From Tetmemena sp. SeJ-2015 (Eukaryota > Ciliophora > Spirotrichea > Sporadotrichida > Oxytrichidae), in NCBI GenBank assembly GCA_027382625.1, contig JAJKFJ010021527.1, forward strand, positions 37,559 to 101,558: a stretch of 64,000 nucleotides of DNA, written 5' to 3'. A model generated the notes under the pieces. The model saw nothing but the letters and a program-made list of their open reading frames with translations. It was not told where the DNA came from and did no database searches. The first letter of the stretch is position 1; each line of letters starts with the position of its first letter. The translations under genes were made by a program, and so were the position numbers. Below are positions 44,306 through 55,818 of the stretch, one piece after another.

Positions 44306-45763
44306 TCAAATTTTAAGAAAACTTCCGCCTTAAAGAAGTTTCCTTGTCTCGTCATCTTCATCACTAAAAAATTATATATGTATATTAATGTCTGATATGC
44401 TTTTCGTTAAATCTTTCTATGTCAGATTTTAAGATTCCTTTGGCCTAAGTTAATTATTCATGTAATTATGAGCCGAAAGAAGTGACTCAGAAGAAAAGAC
44501 TGCTTAGTGAACAAATTTCTCTTGCTCCAGAACTCTTTTGCTCACATCTTCATTTACTTTACTAGAGCTTTCTTTAACCACATCTCCCAAAGTGTTTGCT
44601 AAAGATTTACCTCGAGCGCTCTATATACTGAGTTCCTGTTTCACAATCAGCTCGGCGTCATCAGGCTGAGTATTATTCTGCTTACTCTCTGTGGGTATAG
44701 TGAGGTCGTTTCCTGATCTCTTGTCTCCATTAGTTTCAAGCTATGCTCCACTGAAGGTGTTCATGTTTGACTACGTCTCTAAATAATTTTGATAATCATA
44801 TTCAAAATAGCTTACTTTCTAAATTTAGCAAATTATTTTTTGAGTTCTTTACTCTCACCCTCAGTTTAGATAAAATAATTTAGCAGCAGCCACATCTTCA
44901 TTATCCGTGTTTTATGGTTGCTGTTTGTTATAGAAGTCAAGTTAGGGAACTTATTTATTAGTAACAATTTGAGTTTAAATATAGAACTAAAATTTGATAC
45001 TTGGCTTCCTCAGCGCCTGAATGATCGTGATCTCTAAACTGAATGAGTGAACTCTCTTCATGTTGTACGATTTTGGCAGCATCAATGAGATTACTTCTAT
45101 CTCTATCTTTTTACTGCTATAATTGATCAGTATGGATATCACTCTTTTAGCTGCCTATGATATTAGATTTGCTGTCTGAGTTGTGCATGGGATTCATAGC
45201 GGATTCATCAGGATCCAGCTAATTCTTTCCAAAAGGAAGATTCTTTATGGTGGAAGTTTCGCGAGTGTTTGGCTCATGCCTAGAATTTTCTCCGTTTCCA
45301 GGTGTTTGGTTATTAAAATTGTGAGTGGTCTCTTGCATCATTATCCTTTTACTTGTAGCAAAAAAACTAAATTTATTTAAACATCTCTGTCCTAAGATCT
45401 ACTATCTGTATATGGGCTTTCAATTGGACCTTTGAATACTTAACTGGTATCTCCATTTCCATTAATGGAGCCATCTATGGCCTTACTGACGTTTGCTTGG
45501 GGATTATTAAACTTTTTAGTTTTCTTTCGATTGTTTGTGTTATTTTTTTTTAGTTTTTGATCGTGTGTATTCTTGGCCTCATTATTCAATTGTTCTATCT
45601 ACTTAGTCAAGAAGGACTCGAACTTCTTTTGCACTTTAGGAAGTAGTTTATCATGGTATCGATTCCTCCTGAGAAAATAGTTGCCTTCATTTTGGTAAAT
45701 CTCGCCATTAGAGAAGGCCAAATTGTTGGAAATTTGCAAATTTTTGCCTCCAGAGCAACCCAT
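44306..45763 (-). CDS. N-myristoylated disordered protein
   Basis: ATG at 45763; MGCSGGKNLQ is a good N-myristoylation start with an adjacent Cys for palmitoylation. Then FLRRNRYHDKLLPKVQKKFE SFLTKQIEQL, a Lys/Asn-rich stretch, NTFSGAQLETNGDKRSGNDL, QPDDAELIVKQELSI and the terminal SDEDDETRKLLQGGSFLKI to TGA 44306-44308. Internal frame changes (45000-45400) mark inserts. Membrane anchoring via lipid is inferred from the N-terminus. No domain recognised. Confidence 0.55.
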
Positions 45764-46099
45764 GAAACTTATAATTTTATTTATTATATTACTAAAATAA
45801 TTAATTAAAATTATCTTGCTACAGTACCGAACTCAAACCTTAATAGTTTTTTGTGATCGCCTAATAATTACATTATAACTTCGAATATAGAAAATTAAAA
45901 TATCAGCATTTTTAAGTCTAGACTAGAATTGTTTCAAGATTTATGAGCTGGTATGAAAAATTCTGACATAAAACTCTAATATCACAATAGCAAATAAGAT
46001 TAATATTTTAAGAATGATTATTTTATTAAGTAATATTTATATTAGTTTATAATTAAAAATGTCAAATTTTGAATTTTAAATTCACAACTTACAACAATA
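45764..46099. other. AT-rich intergenic
   Basis: Upstream of two divergent genes; no feature recognised. Confidence 0.4.
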
Positions 46100-47253
46100 A
46101 AGTAGCAACAATCACAAGCAACAGATAACTAATGCTAATTGAAGAATTGAGGAAGAAAATTTAGAAGAGGAAGCCCTGATAGTTAATTTAAAAAGCAGCA
46201 CTAAGTATTTCTGAGGGGTCTGTTGCAGCCAACTCCTGATTTTGAGTGCATCTCGCCTGAGAAAAGGGAAGTGAATAATACAATTCCTAGTGAGGAGAAT
46301 ATCGATACCTCCTGCTAGAAACAATGGCAGCATTTCATAGAGGAAGGAGACTCCAGCCTTAGATAAAGCCTTGAATATAAGTTGCCTAATTTTTTTAAAT
46401 TTTTAAAAAGATTATAATAACTGGGCTTGATGATGCATTCAAGCATACACAGATATCTCGCAATATGATCTACAAATCCATCATAGAGACTAGCTAGGCA
46501 CCTACGCCTCTAGATGTAACCTAACTGCAATATATGTTAGCCATTTTTAATGATGTGAACCAACTGCAGCATAGATGTGTAACCTCCATAAATTAGAATT
46601 AGGACAAGTCACCTCTTAGGAAGTTCGATTTCTCCAAAGTTAGGAACCAGTCCATTATAAATAGAAATATAAAGACTAAGGTCAAGACTTTCCTGGGCAA
46701 GTACAAAAAGGATAACTAGATTCTACTAGAGAATAAGCCAGTTAGCCCCATCTACAAAGTCAATGAGACTGATATGTCTAAGTTTAGAAGTTAAAGCACT
46801 GAGTGCTAGTCTATCACAATTTAAAGACAGACTAGGATACAAGAAGAGAGTACCCATGTCAGGTCGTTTTATCAACTCCCCTAGTAAAAGGAAATTTCAG
46901 TGCAAACTAATGCCAGAATAACCATGTCCAAAGAAGCGCTCAGGCAAGTCATAGAATCGCAGTTCAATAAATCCATCAAGGACATAAAGTAAATCATCAC
47001 TAGGGCTTCTAAAAAGCAACAGAAGATTCTTTAACAAGTTAAGCAAGACTTTATCTCAAATCAAAAGGTTTAACATTAATAAAAGATAGAACTATAGAAT
47101 TAAAATGAAATCCTAGGCTCCTAGTCTCCATCATGTATAAGCGTTTCTCAAATAAGCACAGCAAAAAGAAGCGCAAATATAAAGAGGGACCTAAGCAGTT
47201 TAGGTTTCAGAAAGCGATAGTAAATTTTCTAAATAGTCAATTAAAACTTATGA
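46100..47253 (+). CDS. Basic helical protein, function unknown
   Basis: From about 46225 the frame reads PTPDFECISPEKREVNNTIP, KQWQHFIEEGDSSLRQSLEY, changes near 46465, and continues open for 260 codons: MIYKSIIETSQAPTPLDVTQ LQYMLAIFNDV, NRNIKTKVKTFLGKYKKDN, SKEALRQVIESQFNKSIKDI, ending at TGA 47251-47253. Lys/Gln-rich, probably coiled-coil near the end. The start is unclear. No family recognised. Confidence 0.5.
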
Positions 47254-47354
47254 AATATATTAAGGTTTAGTTTATGAAGAATTTTTGAATTCATCGAATA
47301 AAGTGAGATGATAAATTTTATTCTGCTTTATTAAAAATAAATTAAAGCAAGTCG

Positions 47355-49494
47355 ATGCTAAGTTTAGAGACTGAGGCTAGAATAGCCATAATTTTTGTTA
47401 CAATTGCTCAGTTTGAAAGAAAGGTAAAGTTTGCTTTTTAATGAAAAGAAATTATAGTTGGAGGTGAAGAAGCAAGTACTTTCTGAGTTGGAGAACTTTG
47501 AACCCTACACTTGCTTTTAGCGTTTCGATACTTTAAACAGAGGGAAAATTGATGCTAGTGATATAGTAGATTTCTTAAATAGCAACTAAGTTCCCATCTC
47601 CTTAACTCAAGCTCATCATAATTATATATTCAATGAGATTTTATTTGACTTTCATCAAATTCTTTCTCTTTATGACAAGAACAAAGATGGCGCTCTCAGC
47701 TTTGAGGAATTCTTAGAAATGCTGCTTCCCTAATCATTCAATTTCTGGTAGAAAGTAAGCAGCAAATAGAGACTAGTACTATTTGGACAAAAACACTAAG
47801 CTTGACTTTAAAGTAGAGCATCAAATCTCAAGCATTTTATAATTGGAGTTATCTCAATTGAGGTCTCTTGAAAATTTGAAAGAAAGCCTAAGCCAGAGGC
47901 ATGACTTTAACATTACAGATGCTTATTTCCATCTCTAAAACAAAGGAGTGAGCGTGCCAATTCATTTTTCAGTTAATAAGAAGTTTGTACAAGGAAATGG
48001 GGAAAAGCTAAATGAAAATGACATGATGAATATTCTGAGGAAATATGATGAGGATGAGGACCTGTGTTTGTCGTTTCAAGGAATTCCAGAGAGTAATCTT
48101 ACCTCTCAAGTATGAGTCACAGTTTCTTAGGAAATCAAACCAAACATCTCCTGCTAAGACCTCCAAAACTGCCTTAAAATATGATCAGACACCCTTTGAG
48201 AGTGAAGAGCGATCCTTTCTACACACCCTTAAAAGTAAAGTCACTCCAAAATAGCGATATGAGGTTCAGAACCACAGAGACTAGAGCAGAGACCATAAAT
48301 AAGAACTAATATCAGCAAAATGAATTGCAGTATAGCTAAACTTTTGGATTAGACCCAAGGGACTCTCTCTATAATCAGTAATTCAACAATTAATCAGCCA
48401 AAAAATTCAGAGGTGAGGGATCCCTATTTGAAAGCCCTAATTTAAATTCTATTCAAGAGTAGAGCTAGTTTTCATTTAATAGGCAAAGTCCACAAAAATA
48501 AGGGAGTAAGATGAGAGTTGAAGATTTGAGAAATTCTTCTTTGAGCAATTAGTACTATTATACTAAACTCTTTTTAATTTATAAGCAAAATTACTATTTT
48601 TATTTAATAGCTTATTTTATTTAGCAATATTCAAAGGTAGATTAGTTAAGAATCCCCGATCACAAATTTAGCTTACCAGCCACTTCCTCTAAATTGATGA
48701 TGCCTTATGAGGAGGATGAATTGGCAAGAACTTTCAAACAATTCATCTCTATTGCATTTAAATACACACTATTTTCCATTGAATTAAATAGCTGTACTTA
48801 TTAATATTCTAAAGGACATCGAATAAACAAAATGATTGCTTTCTTTGAAGTCCGATTTCAACCTTGCCAGATGTGTATAGACTATTTGACATTGAAAACA
48901 AAGGCAATTTCAATAAAAGAGAACTCTAATAGGCCTTGGCTCTTCTCAATATGTTTCCTTTACAAGAGGAAATGCAACTTCTTATGCAAAGATTCGACTA
49001 AGATCAAGATGGCAAGATTAATTTCCAAGAGTTCTGCAAAATGATTCTCCCATTTGATCAAAACTACTCTCAACTTATCATTGCAAGGAACTCATTCCAT
49101 GAAGTAGAGAACTATTTAAAGCATTTTAAATTAAGTCTAAAAAGGAGTATAAATAATTTAATTGATAATGAGAGGGGATTGCTTTATTCCTGAGACATAG
49201 AGAGAACTCATAAATCTACTTAACTAGCTCTTGCAGTCTGAGATTCAAATGGATGAGGTAAGACGAAGAATTCAGCAGAGACCGAAATTCGACTTGTCTT
49301 TAGCTTTTAAGGCGATAGAAAAAGCAGAGGAAGGCTTCATTGAGAAGCAATAGATCAAACTATATCTAGAGGAAAAGCACTACTTCCCCTCAGATAGAGA
49401 CCTTGACTTACTTATGGCATATTTTGATCCCCTTAAAAATGGATACGTCAGATATAACGAGTTCGTTCAACACCTTTAACCCAAGCTTCTATGA
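47355..49494 (+). CDS. Multi-EF-hand calcium-binding protein
   Basis: ATG at 47355 (MLSLETEARIAIIFVTIAQF), a 34-nt intron (GTAAAG..TATAG, about 47425-47458), then EF-hand-type repeats. These are TCFQRFDTLNRGKIDASDIV, LYDKNKDGALSFEEFLEMLL, KYDEDED...FKEFQRVILP, PDVYRLFDIENKGNFNKREL, MQRFDQDQDGKINFQEFCKM and a final AYFDPLKNGYVRYNEFVQHL before TGA 49492-49494. The second and fifth loops keep D-x-D-x-D/N and Glu12 and should bind Ca2+; others are degenerate. The architecture of six EF-hands and helical linkers recalls ciliate cortical and basal-body Ca2+ proteins. Inserts near 47750-47810, 48555-48640 and 48750-48865, and a +1 step at 48060-48075, are unresolved. Confidence 0.7.
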
Positions 49495-49547
49495 TTTCAA
49501 AAAATAATCAAGTATAAATATTTTCCATAAGATTCTTCTTAATTTTC

Positions 49548-50503
49548 TCAAATGAAATAAATAATCTAACTTCTAATTCTTGTCATTATTTTGATGTGTT
49601 TATAAAACTCTTCGATAATCCGTTCTATGAAGCTTAAACTGGAGTCTTTTGGAATCCAAATTCACTAAAGTGATCGTACTATCCAGGGCCAGGATTATTT
49701 TTGAATGGATTTTCTTTCTTTGCTTTGCTCTGATTGAAGAAAGGAGCCTTTGAGTTTCTAAATTTGGTTATAAGGTATCTTCCATCCTTCGCCATATCAG
49801 TTGACCTCAGATTATAGTCTAAAGGTGAAGGAGACTAATAATTATTTGAATAGCTAATCTTTGCTTAAATAAGGGAATCTTGATGTATGGGAGCCAGAAG
49901 TAACTGCCGGGAAAGCTGTTGTCCCTCCGTTAATGTACTTTGAATTTATGAAGGTTCTTGAGTCAGACATTTCCTCTCTTGGTGTATATTAACCTGGACC
50001 TGGAAGATTTCTGCTCTGATTGTTGTTCATGAAATCAAGGAACTTGGTTTTAGGGCGGAAGGTAAATTGCGGAGCCTAGTTCTATTTCTACAAGACATCG
50101 TATTACCCAGGTCCAGGTAATTTAGAGTGCTCCTTGGTTTATTGGAATATTTCATCTCTAGATGATGAGCCGAATAAATTAGGGACTGAGGGTCTCTTTT
50201 GTGTAAACTAGGAAGGCAAATCATATTAAGCTGGAGATGGGAGATTGATTTGACTTTCTATATAAATATTTACTAAGAGAGAACTAAAAGACTTACTTTC
50301 ATTGAGGAAAGCTGAGTTCTTTCGTCCGAAGCCAAAACCTGCAGCTCTCTTTTTCATTCCTTAAGGCAGATCATACGAAGTTTTTCGCAATTTGGCTTAG
50401 CTAGTTTAGGAAATCTCGATTGAGAGCCAAAACTAAACATTTGCTTCGAAGGAGAGGTATTGATTGAGCATTTTGATGCTAGAGTTGGAGTCATATTTTC
50501 CAT
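49548..50503 (-). CDS. SHIPPO-repeat (STPGR/ODF3-like) ciliary protein
   Basis: ATG at 50503 (MENMTPTLASKCSINTSPSK), TGA 49548-49550. Repeats with the PGPGxY signature: TSYDLPQGMKKRAAGFGFGR, KLPGPGQYDVLQKQNQAPQF TFRPKTKF, NLPGPGQYTPREEMSDSRTF and LFGSSSRDEIFQQTKE. One GTAAGT intron at about 50255-50295. SHIPPO repeats occur in sperm-tail and axoneme-associated proteins that lie along or inside microtubules, consistent with a cilium role. Frame changes at 50395-50415 and 49840-49880 are unresolved inserts. Confidence 0.72.
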
Positions 50504-50691
50504 TTTATTTGGATCTTACTCTAGTTTTAATTAAACGAATTAGAGATTATTAATTTTTCTTACTCACTCTCAATTTATTTTATATACAGAGTGAATATAA
50601 TTCATTTTAAAGTATCTTAAGATATTTTTGCAGCTAAGCAGCAAGTGAAGCAATTTTTAACAGAATTGAATAAATCTAATTTAAATTTAAA

Positions 50692-52966
50692 ATGCAGTAA
50701 CAAAATGAGGTAAAATCATCCACCAGTCCCTCAAAAATCAATTCATCACCCCAAATAATCAAGAATCTTAAAATTGACTTTCTTCAAAAACCAAGTTAGA
50801 CGAAGAAGATTTAAGCTAGCTAGAGCTTTCCTGCGTTAGTGCAATAGGGAGCGATAGCTGCGATTAAAAGCTATAGCCATAGAGTACTCTCTCACTTGCT
50901 TCCAAAACATGAAGGAGCGACTGGACATGCTTTCACTCTAAGATGAGGAGGAGATACAAAGATTCAAAGCAGTCTGTCTTAAACTTCAAACTCAAATCTT
51001 GAACTTTAAGGATATTATTAAACTACTCAGCTAAGCCAAATTAGCAAGCGCAACTACTTGATTTCTTCCTCATGCTAGAGATTACAAACTTAGTACTTCA
51101 CTCTCATTTGGCAAGCTAAAGTGATTCTCTTTCTTAAGATTAGCTAAAGATAGTTCATAATATCGTAAATCAGATTGATGAGTTCATTCTGAACGAGTAA
51201 TTTCTCAAAGATAACTTGGAAATCACTAAGAGATCTGACTGCTTAATGAGAACTGCTTTGTAGAATCAATTCAAGAGTTCTTGAAGTCGATCATTGGACT
51301 GAATATTTTAATCGACAGGAATACTCTCCTTGAGTTTCAAAACATTATGCAAATTTCTGAAGATTTGATAATCAAGGTAAGATACCATAAAGATTTAATG
51401 CAATTTTTAGATGGCTTATGCACCTGTTGTTGGCTATGACTAAGCTTCAAATGAACTATTTGCCTCCTTAATTACCAATACTGAATCTTAGTACCACACT
51501 AAACTTTTGGCAAATATCTTGGAGGTCTTTGATTCTATATGGCTACAGAAAAAGTCAGGAAGAGCAGAGGACTTTAAAAATAAGCTGCTTTTCAAAATTG
51601 CTTACCTAGTTGGGATAATGTTTTTTGGGTGCTAATCTCAAATAAAGGCTTCGATATTGGAGTTCATTTTAAAGCACATCAGAACTGAGGAGTTAGACGC
51701 AGTCTTTGTTCTGTTAACAGCAGTCAGTATTCCAGAAATGAAGAAGGAAATCTTGGAAAGTAAGCAGCTTTAATGAGCTTAGCTTTGAAATTTACAAAAC
51801 CTCTTACTCCTAATGCATGAGCTTCTTTGATAAAATAGAGCCATAAAATGCTCACAAGAAGATCAAAGATCACATACTATACCTTAAACCTCTCTTGGAG
51901 TTTTTGAATATACTTGGACATAGGATCCTATCTCCTTAAATGAAGAAAGACTTTAAGGATAGGATCCTTTCCAAACTTCAGTATTTGTTTCCCTCATAGA
52001 TGGGTGGCTTTGATCCCTCCAACAAGAAGGATCCCCGAAACTCTCAGTATCCTTTCAACTTCATAGAGATATTCATTGACATCAGTATTATCTAAATAAC
52101 TGAGGCTGATGGATCTTTAGAACCTCAAGAGTTTGAAAAAATAGTTGGAGCAATTGAAGTCCTCATATAAAAGGCAGAATAAAACACCTTGATAGTTCAT
52201 AAGATCTTTAAAGTATTACCTCAAGTACAAATTTACTTAACAAGATTAGATAGTTGTAAGTTTAGTTAATAAATAATCATCCCATAGTTTATGCAGAGGT
52301 TTGGGAGAATAACTAGAAAGATCTTGGAGGTGAGAGATACAAATATATATTAGCAGAACCTGAAGGCCTTTTCAGAATGGGCGGCTAGCTGTGAAGTTGA
52401 GGATATGAATCACATGATCCCTAATGATGAGCAGCTGCTTGAAATATTCTAGAACTATCTCACCAATGAAAAATAGTTCATCCTCGAAGATTACAATTAA
52501 GGTAAACGATACTCATTGAGTTATTTTAAACATTTTTAGAAGAGCAATGGAGCAGCTAGATAAAGACTATGAATGTGGAGTTTCAAGAACTTAATGGCAA
52601 AACTGCAGAGCAAATGGAAAGACTTTGCAAGCCTACTTAAAAGCTAACTAACCCCAGCGAGCAATTAATTAATTTTCATAAATAGTGATTGTGATTTTTT
52701 TCTAATGAGATGTATTTTAATTTTAGTCGTCGAATCATGATCCTTCAAAGCAGCAAAAGCAACTTCAACTCATCATTAAGCTTTTAGAGGTAGAGATATC
52801 GATCAGATACGATGACTAGAAGCAACTTTCATCATAGTAGCTTAAATTATTATTTTTTGTTTAGCTCGAGCTTTTAGCTTTTGAAATTTTTAATAACTTT
52901 GCGGCCTCTCATAGCTTTGAGAACCCTCAAGAGCTGCGGAAGTTTGTCTAGCAATATAATTTTTGA
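50692..52966 (+). CDS. Large alpha-helical protein, function unknown
   Basis: ATG at 50692 (MQQQNEVKSSTSPSKINSSP), TGA 52964-52966. After a disordered basic N-terminus it is almost entirely helical: AIAIEYSLTCFQNMKERLDM, FKAVCLKLQTQILNFKDIIK, LLDFFLMLEITNLVLHSHLA, KLLANILEVFDSIWLQKKSG, KLLFKIAYLVGIMFFGC, YLKPLLEFLNILGHRILSPQ, FNFIEIFIDISIIQITEADG and LQLIIKLLEVEISIRYDD. This pattern suggests an ARM/HEAT-like solenoid. One intron GTAAGATACC..TTTAG at about 51376-51411. Several other frame changes remain. I cannot name the family. Confidence 0.55.
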
Positions 52967-53010
52967 TATATTTATTTGAATAACTCACTTTCACTATAAT
53001 TAAATTATTA

Positions 53011-54120
53011 ATGTCTTCTTCATCTAAATTTGCAACTCCAAAGCCTTCCTCTAAAGGATTCCTATCCCAAGTTGAAAAGCAGAATAATCCCAAGGCCAAA
53101 GGAGTTAAGTCTGAAAGTAGGTTTGGAACTCCAGGCAGTGTATATTATGGCTTGTCAGGGATGGGCCAAAAGAATATCACTATATTTTTAAGAAGATATA
53201 TCCAGCTGTGCCCAGTTTAACAAATGTGCATCACCAGTATTACACTGACAGACAACTTCAGCATGCTCCGGATAATTATCCTGGATTCCTTGAGAAAGGA
53301 GGAATATAAAATGGCACTTATGATAACAAATTCACGCCTTTTGTAAGAAATGAAATGCCCTTGGTGAAAAAGGATGCACCTAGACTTAATCTCAAAGGAA
53401 TCACTTTTGAAGAGTAGTTCAACTCAGATCCATACGAACCACATGTTTAGGTTGTTGATTCTGAGAGAAATGGCTTTAAGATGAAGCCAATTTAAGATCC
53501 AGTCTTAGCTATGACTAAAAAGAGCTCTCAAGATTGGAGGGATATCGCAATTCCTCAGACTTAATCCTCATACATCGCCAACAACTGTATTTCTATCTAT
53601 AACAATAATTATTATAACTTGAGCCTTCTAAGTTCTAATTATCCATAGTATGCAAGAATGATAGGATAAGTTGCACCTGAGCATAATCCTCATAAGAATG
53701 CTTAAAATAGCTTTATACCATTTGCTGCCAAGCATCCTGACAAAGTTTTCAACCCAAAATACTCAGAGGAAGTGAGCAAACCTAGACTTTAATCGAACTG
53801 GGAATTCGGTCACGAAGTAGAAAACTGCTGTCTCTGCAATAATGTCTTTTAGAAGTTCAATTATCTTTATTTAATGACTTGAAATTTGTTATCATGGGGC
53901 GAAATAGCAGTTCTTAAATCCTGATAGTACCTTTAAGAACCATCCGGCTTTTCACTGTGAACATAATAGTGCCTGCCTTTGCCATAATCATAAGAGCATG
54001 CAAAATAATTACTCACAACAGTAACCAAGCTCCAACCCTTTCGAAGCACCTGAATATGCAAAATTATTTAATTGTACACTCGAGGAGGAAACGATGAGCC
54101 AATAGAAGGTGCGATAGTGA
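53011..54120 (+). CDS. Unassigned protein with Cys/His motifs
   Basis: ATG at 53011 (MSSSSKFATPKPSSKGFLSQ), TGA 54118-54120. RFGTPGSVYYG, then YHYIFKKIYPAVPSLTNVHH QYYTDRQLQHAPDNYPGFLE, KFTPFVRNEMPLVKKDAPRL and DPVLAMTKKSSQDWRDIAIP. Then SNWEFGHEVENCCLCNN and FHCEHNSACLCHNHKS, which could bind metal. Inserts near 53160 and 53860-53910. The TGA and an ATG 80 bp later lead me to separate it from the kelch gene, but both could form one gene. Confidence 0.5.
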
Positions 54121-54199
54121 GAACTTGATCTTTGAACAAGTTGGGACCTCAGTTTAATTTCTCATTAGATCAGCTGAATATATTTTTATAGTTAATAAG

Positions 54200-55728
54200 A
54201 TGACTTTAAAAGGCGGACCAGATCGAAATAGCAGGTACGATGAAAATGGAAAAGCAGTATATCACACAAAGCTAGATTATGGAAATAGAGCATTTGCTAG
54301 CAGAGTTGTCCCTTTGAGTGAGAGAGGTACTATAGGAACTTCCCATGTCAATGGACCCTTCTCATCTTGATATACACAATATATGCACTCAAGTTAAAAT
54401 GCTCACTACCACAACAAGTTTATAATTCGCTTTTTATTTTAAGTTCTTGGACACTTTGAGAAGCCAAGCGAACTCCGACATGCAAGTTTCTTGACCACAA
54501 CAAAATCCTGTGCAGACTAATCACAGCACTTCAAATGTTGGAACTCATGCCTCTTCTCACAGCAACTTTGATTGTTCGTGTCCATCTCATAGTTAAGGAC
54601 ACCTTTCTCATTCGATGCAAAACATTAAATTCCCACCTCTAACTTAATTCTCTCAGAAGCATAAATAAGTCAACAGCAAATTTAATCAAATCGTCTATTT
54701 AAATTTATACTAAGCATTGGTAATGATGACTTTTACAAAGTAGATAAGAATTCAATTGTAATCACTCTATTTGGAGAGCTAGTGATCAGATACGATTTGA
54801 AGTCTATGACCTTGGAAAAGTTTGCTCTCCTCTCAATAACCTAATCTCTTTCAGCCTATGATTCTTCATTTGTGCAAGTTGATCAGGCTAAACTTTTTAT
54901 TTGTGGAGGATTAAGAAGAGGCAGCAGTAAATTCCTGAGTGATTTCACAGCTATCTTCGATTGCAATCAAAATGAATTCAATAGATAAGAAATAATTTAT
55001 TATGAACTGATTCTTTATACTCCTATGCAGGTACCAAGGCATAAGCATGCTGTTGCTCACCTTGGGAATTACATCTATGCTCTTGGAGGATCTGCAAGCG
55101 ACAAACTCTATTCAGTAGTTGTAGAGAGATTCAATTTCAATAGCAAAGGATGGGAATATGTAGCTCCTTTAAACTTCGAGAGATGCCTTCCGAAGGTATG
55201 CGTGTCTACAAATGCCAATAAGTTATTCATTTTTGGAGGGTGCACTTCTAATGATCACAACTCAGTCGTTGAAGTCTATGACTGCCACTAAAATAAGTGG
55301 TATATGCTGGGTATGAACTCAAGTGATTCTGCACTTGTCTTGAAAGAACCATTCAATTCCTCAAAGTCATTCGTAGTTATGATAGAAGGAAATTTAAACA
55401 CTTTAATATAGCCCCTAGATAAAAATGACCGCCCCTTATTTAACGACTTTGATGACAAGATCCTCATCATAACTTACGATAATTTAAGATTTCCAGCACC
55501 TAGCTTATTTGTCATCAATATCGAAAAGGAATCTCTTGGAGAGGTCGTATACGACAAAGAAGGGAGTGATCAAGCTTCAAACTCAAAAAGACACTTGGTT
55601 TATGATGAAGTGGGAGAGCATATTTTTAAATATTTATTGTTGCTTTTGCTCAACTTAATTACAAGGAGTTTGATTTTATGTCACTTACGAATCCACCTTA
55701 CAGATGGAGGAAAAGCAATTTCTTCTGA
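54200..55728 (+). CDS. Kelch-repeat protein
   Basis: ATG at 54200 (MTLKGGPDRNSRYDENGKAV). A Ser/His-rich N-terminus with FDCSCPSHSQGHLSH is followed by kelch blades: SAYDSSFVQVDQAKLFICGG, RHKHAVAHLGNYIYALGGSA, VVVERFNFNSKGWEYVAPLN, RCLPKVCVSTNANKLFIFGG and VVEVYDCHQNKWYMLGM. The double-Gly strands (ICGG, ALGG, IFGG) and the following Tyr/Trp are diagnostic. The C-terminus reads FAQLNYKEFDFMSLTNPPYR and ends at TGA 55726-55728, after an insert near 55625-55650. A beta-propeller adaptor; substrate unknown. Confidence 0.75.
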
Positions 55729-55818
55729 TTAGATATATTTCAAATTGTGTACAAAACTTAATAACTCTCCAATAATAATCTTGAGAAGATTTCTATAGTT
55801 TCATAGCTTTAAAAAGTA

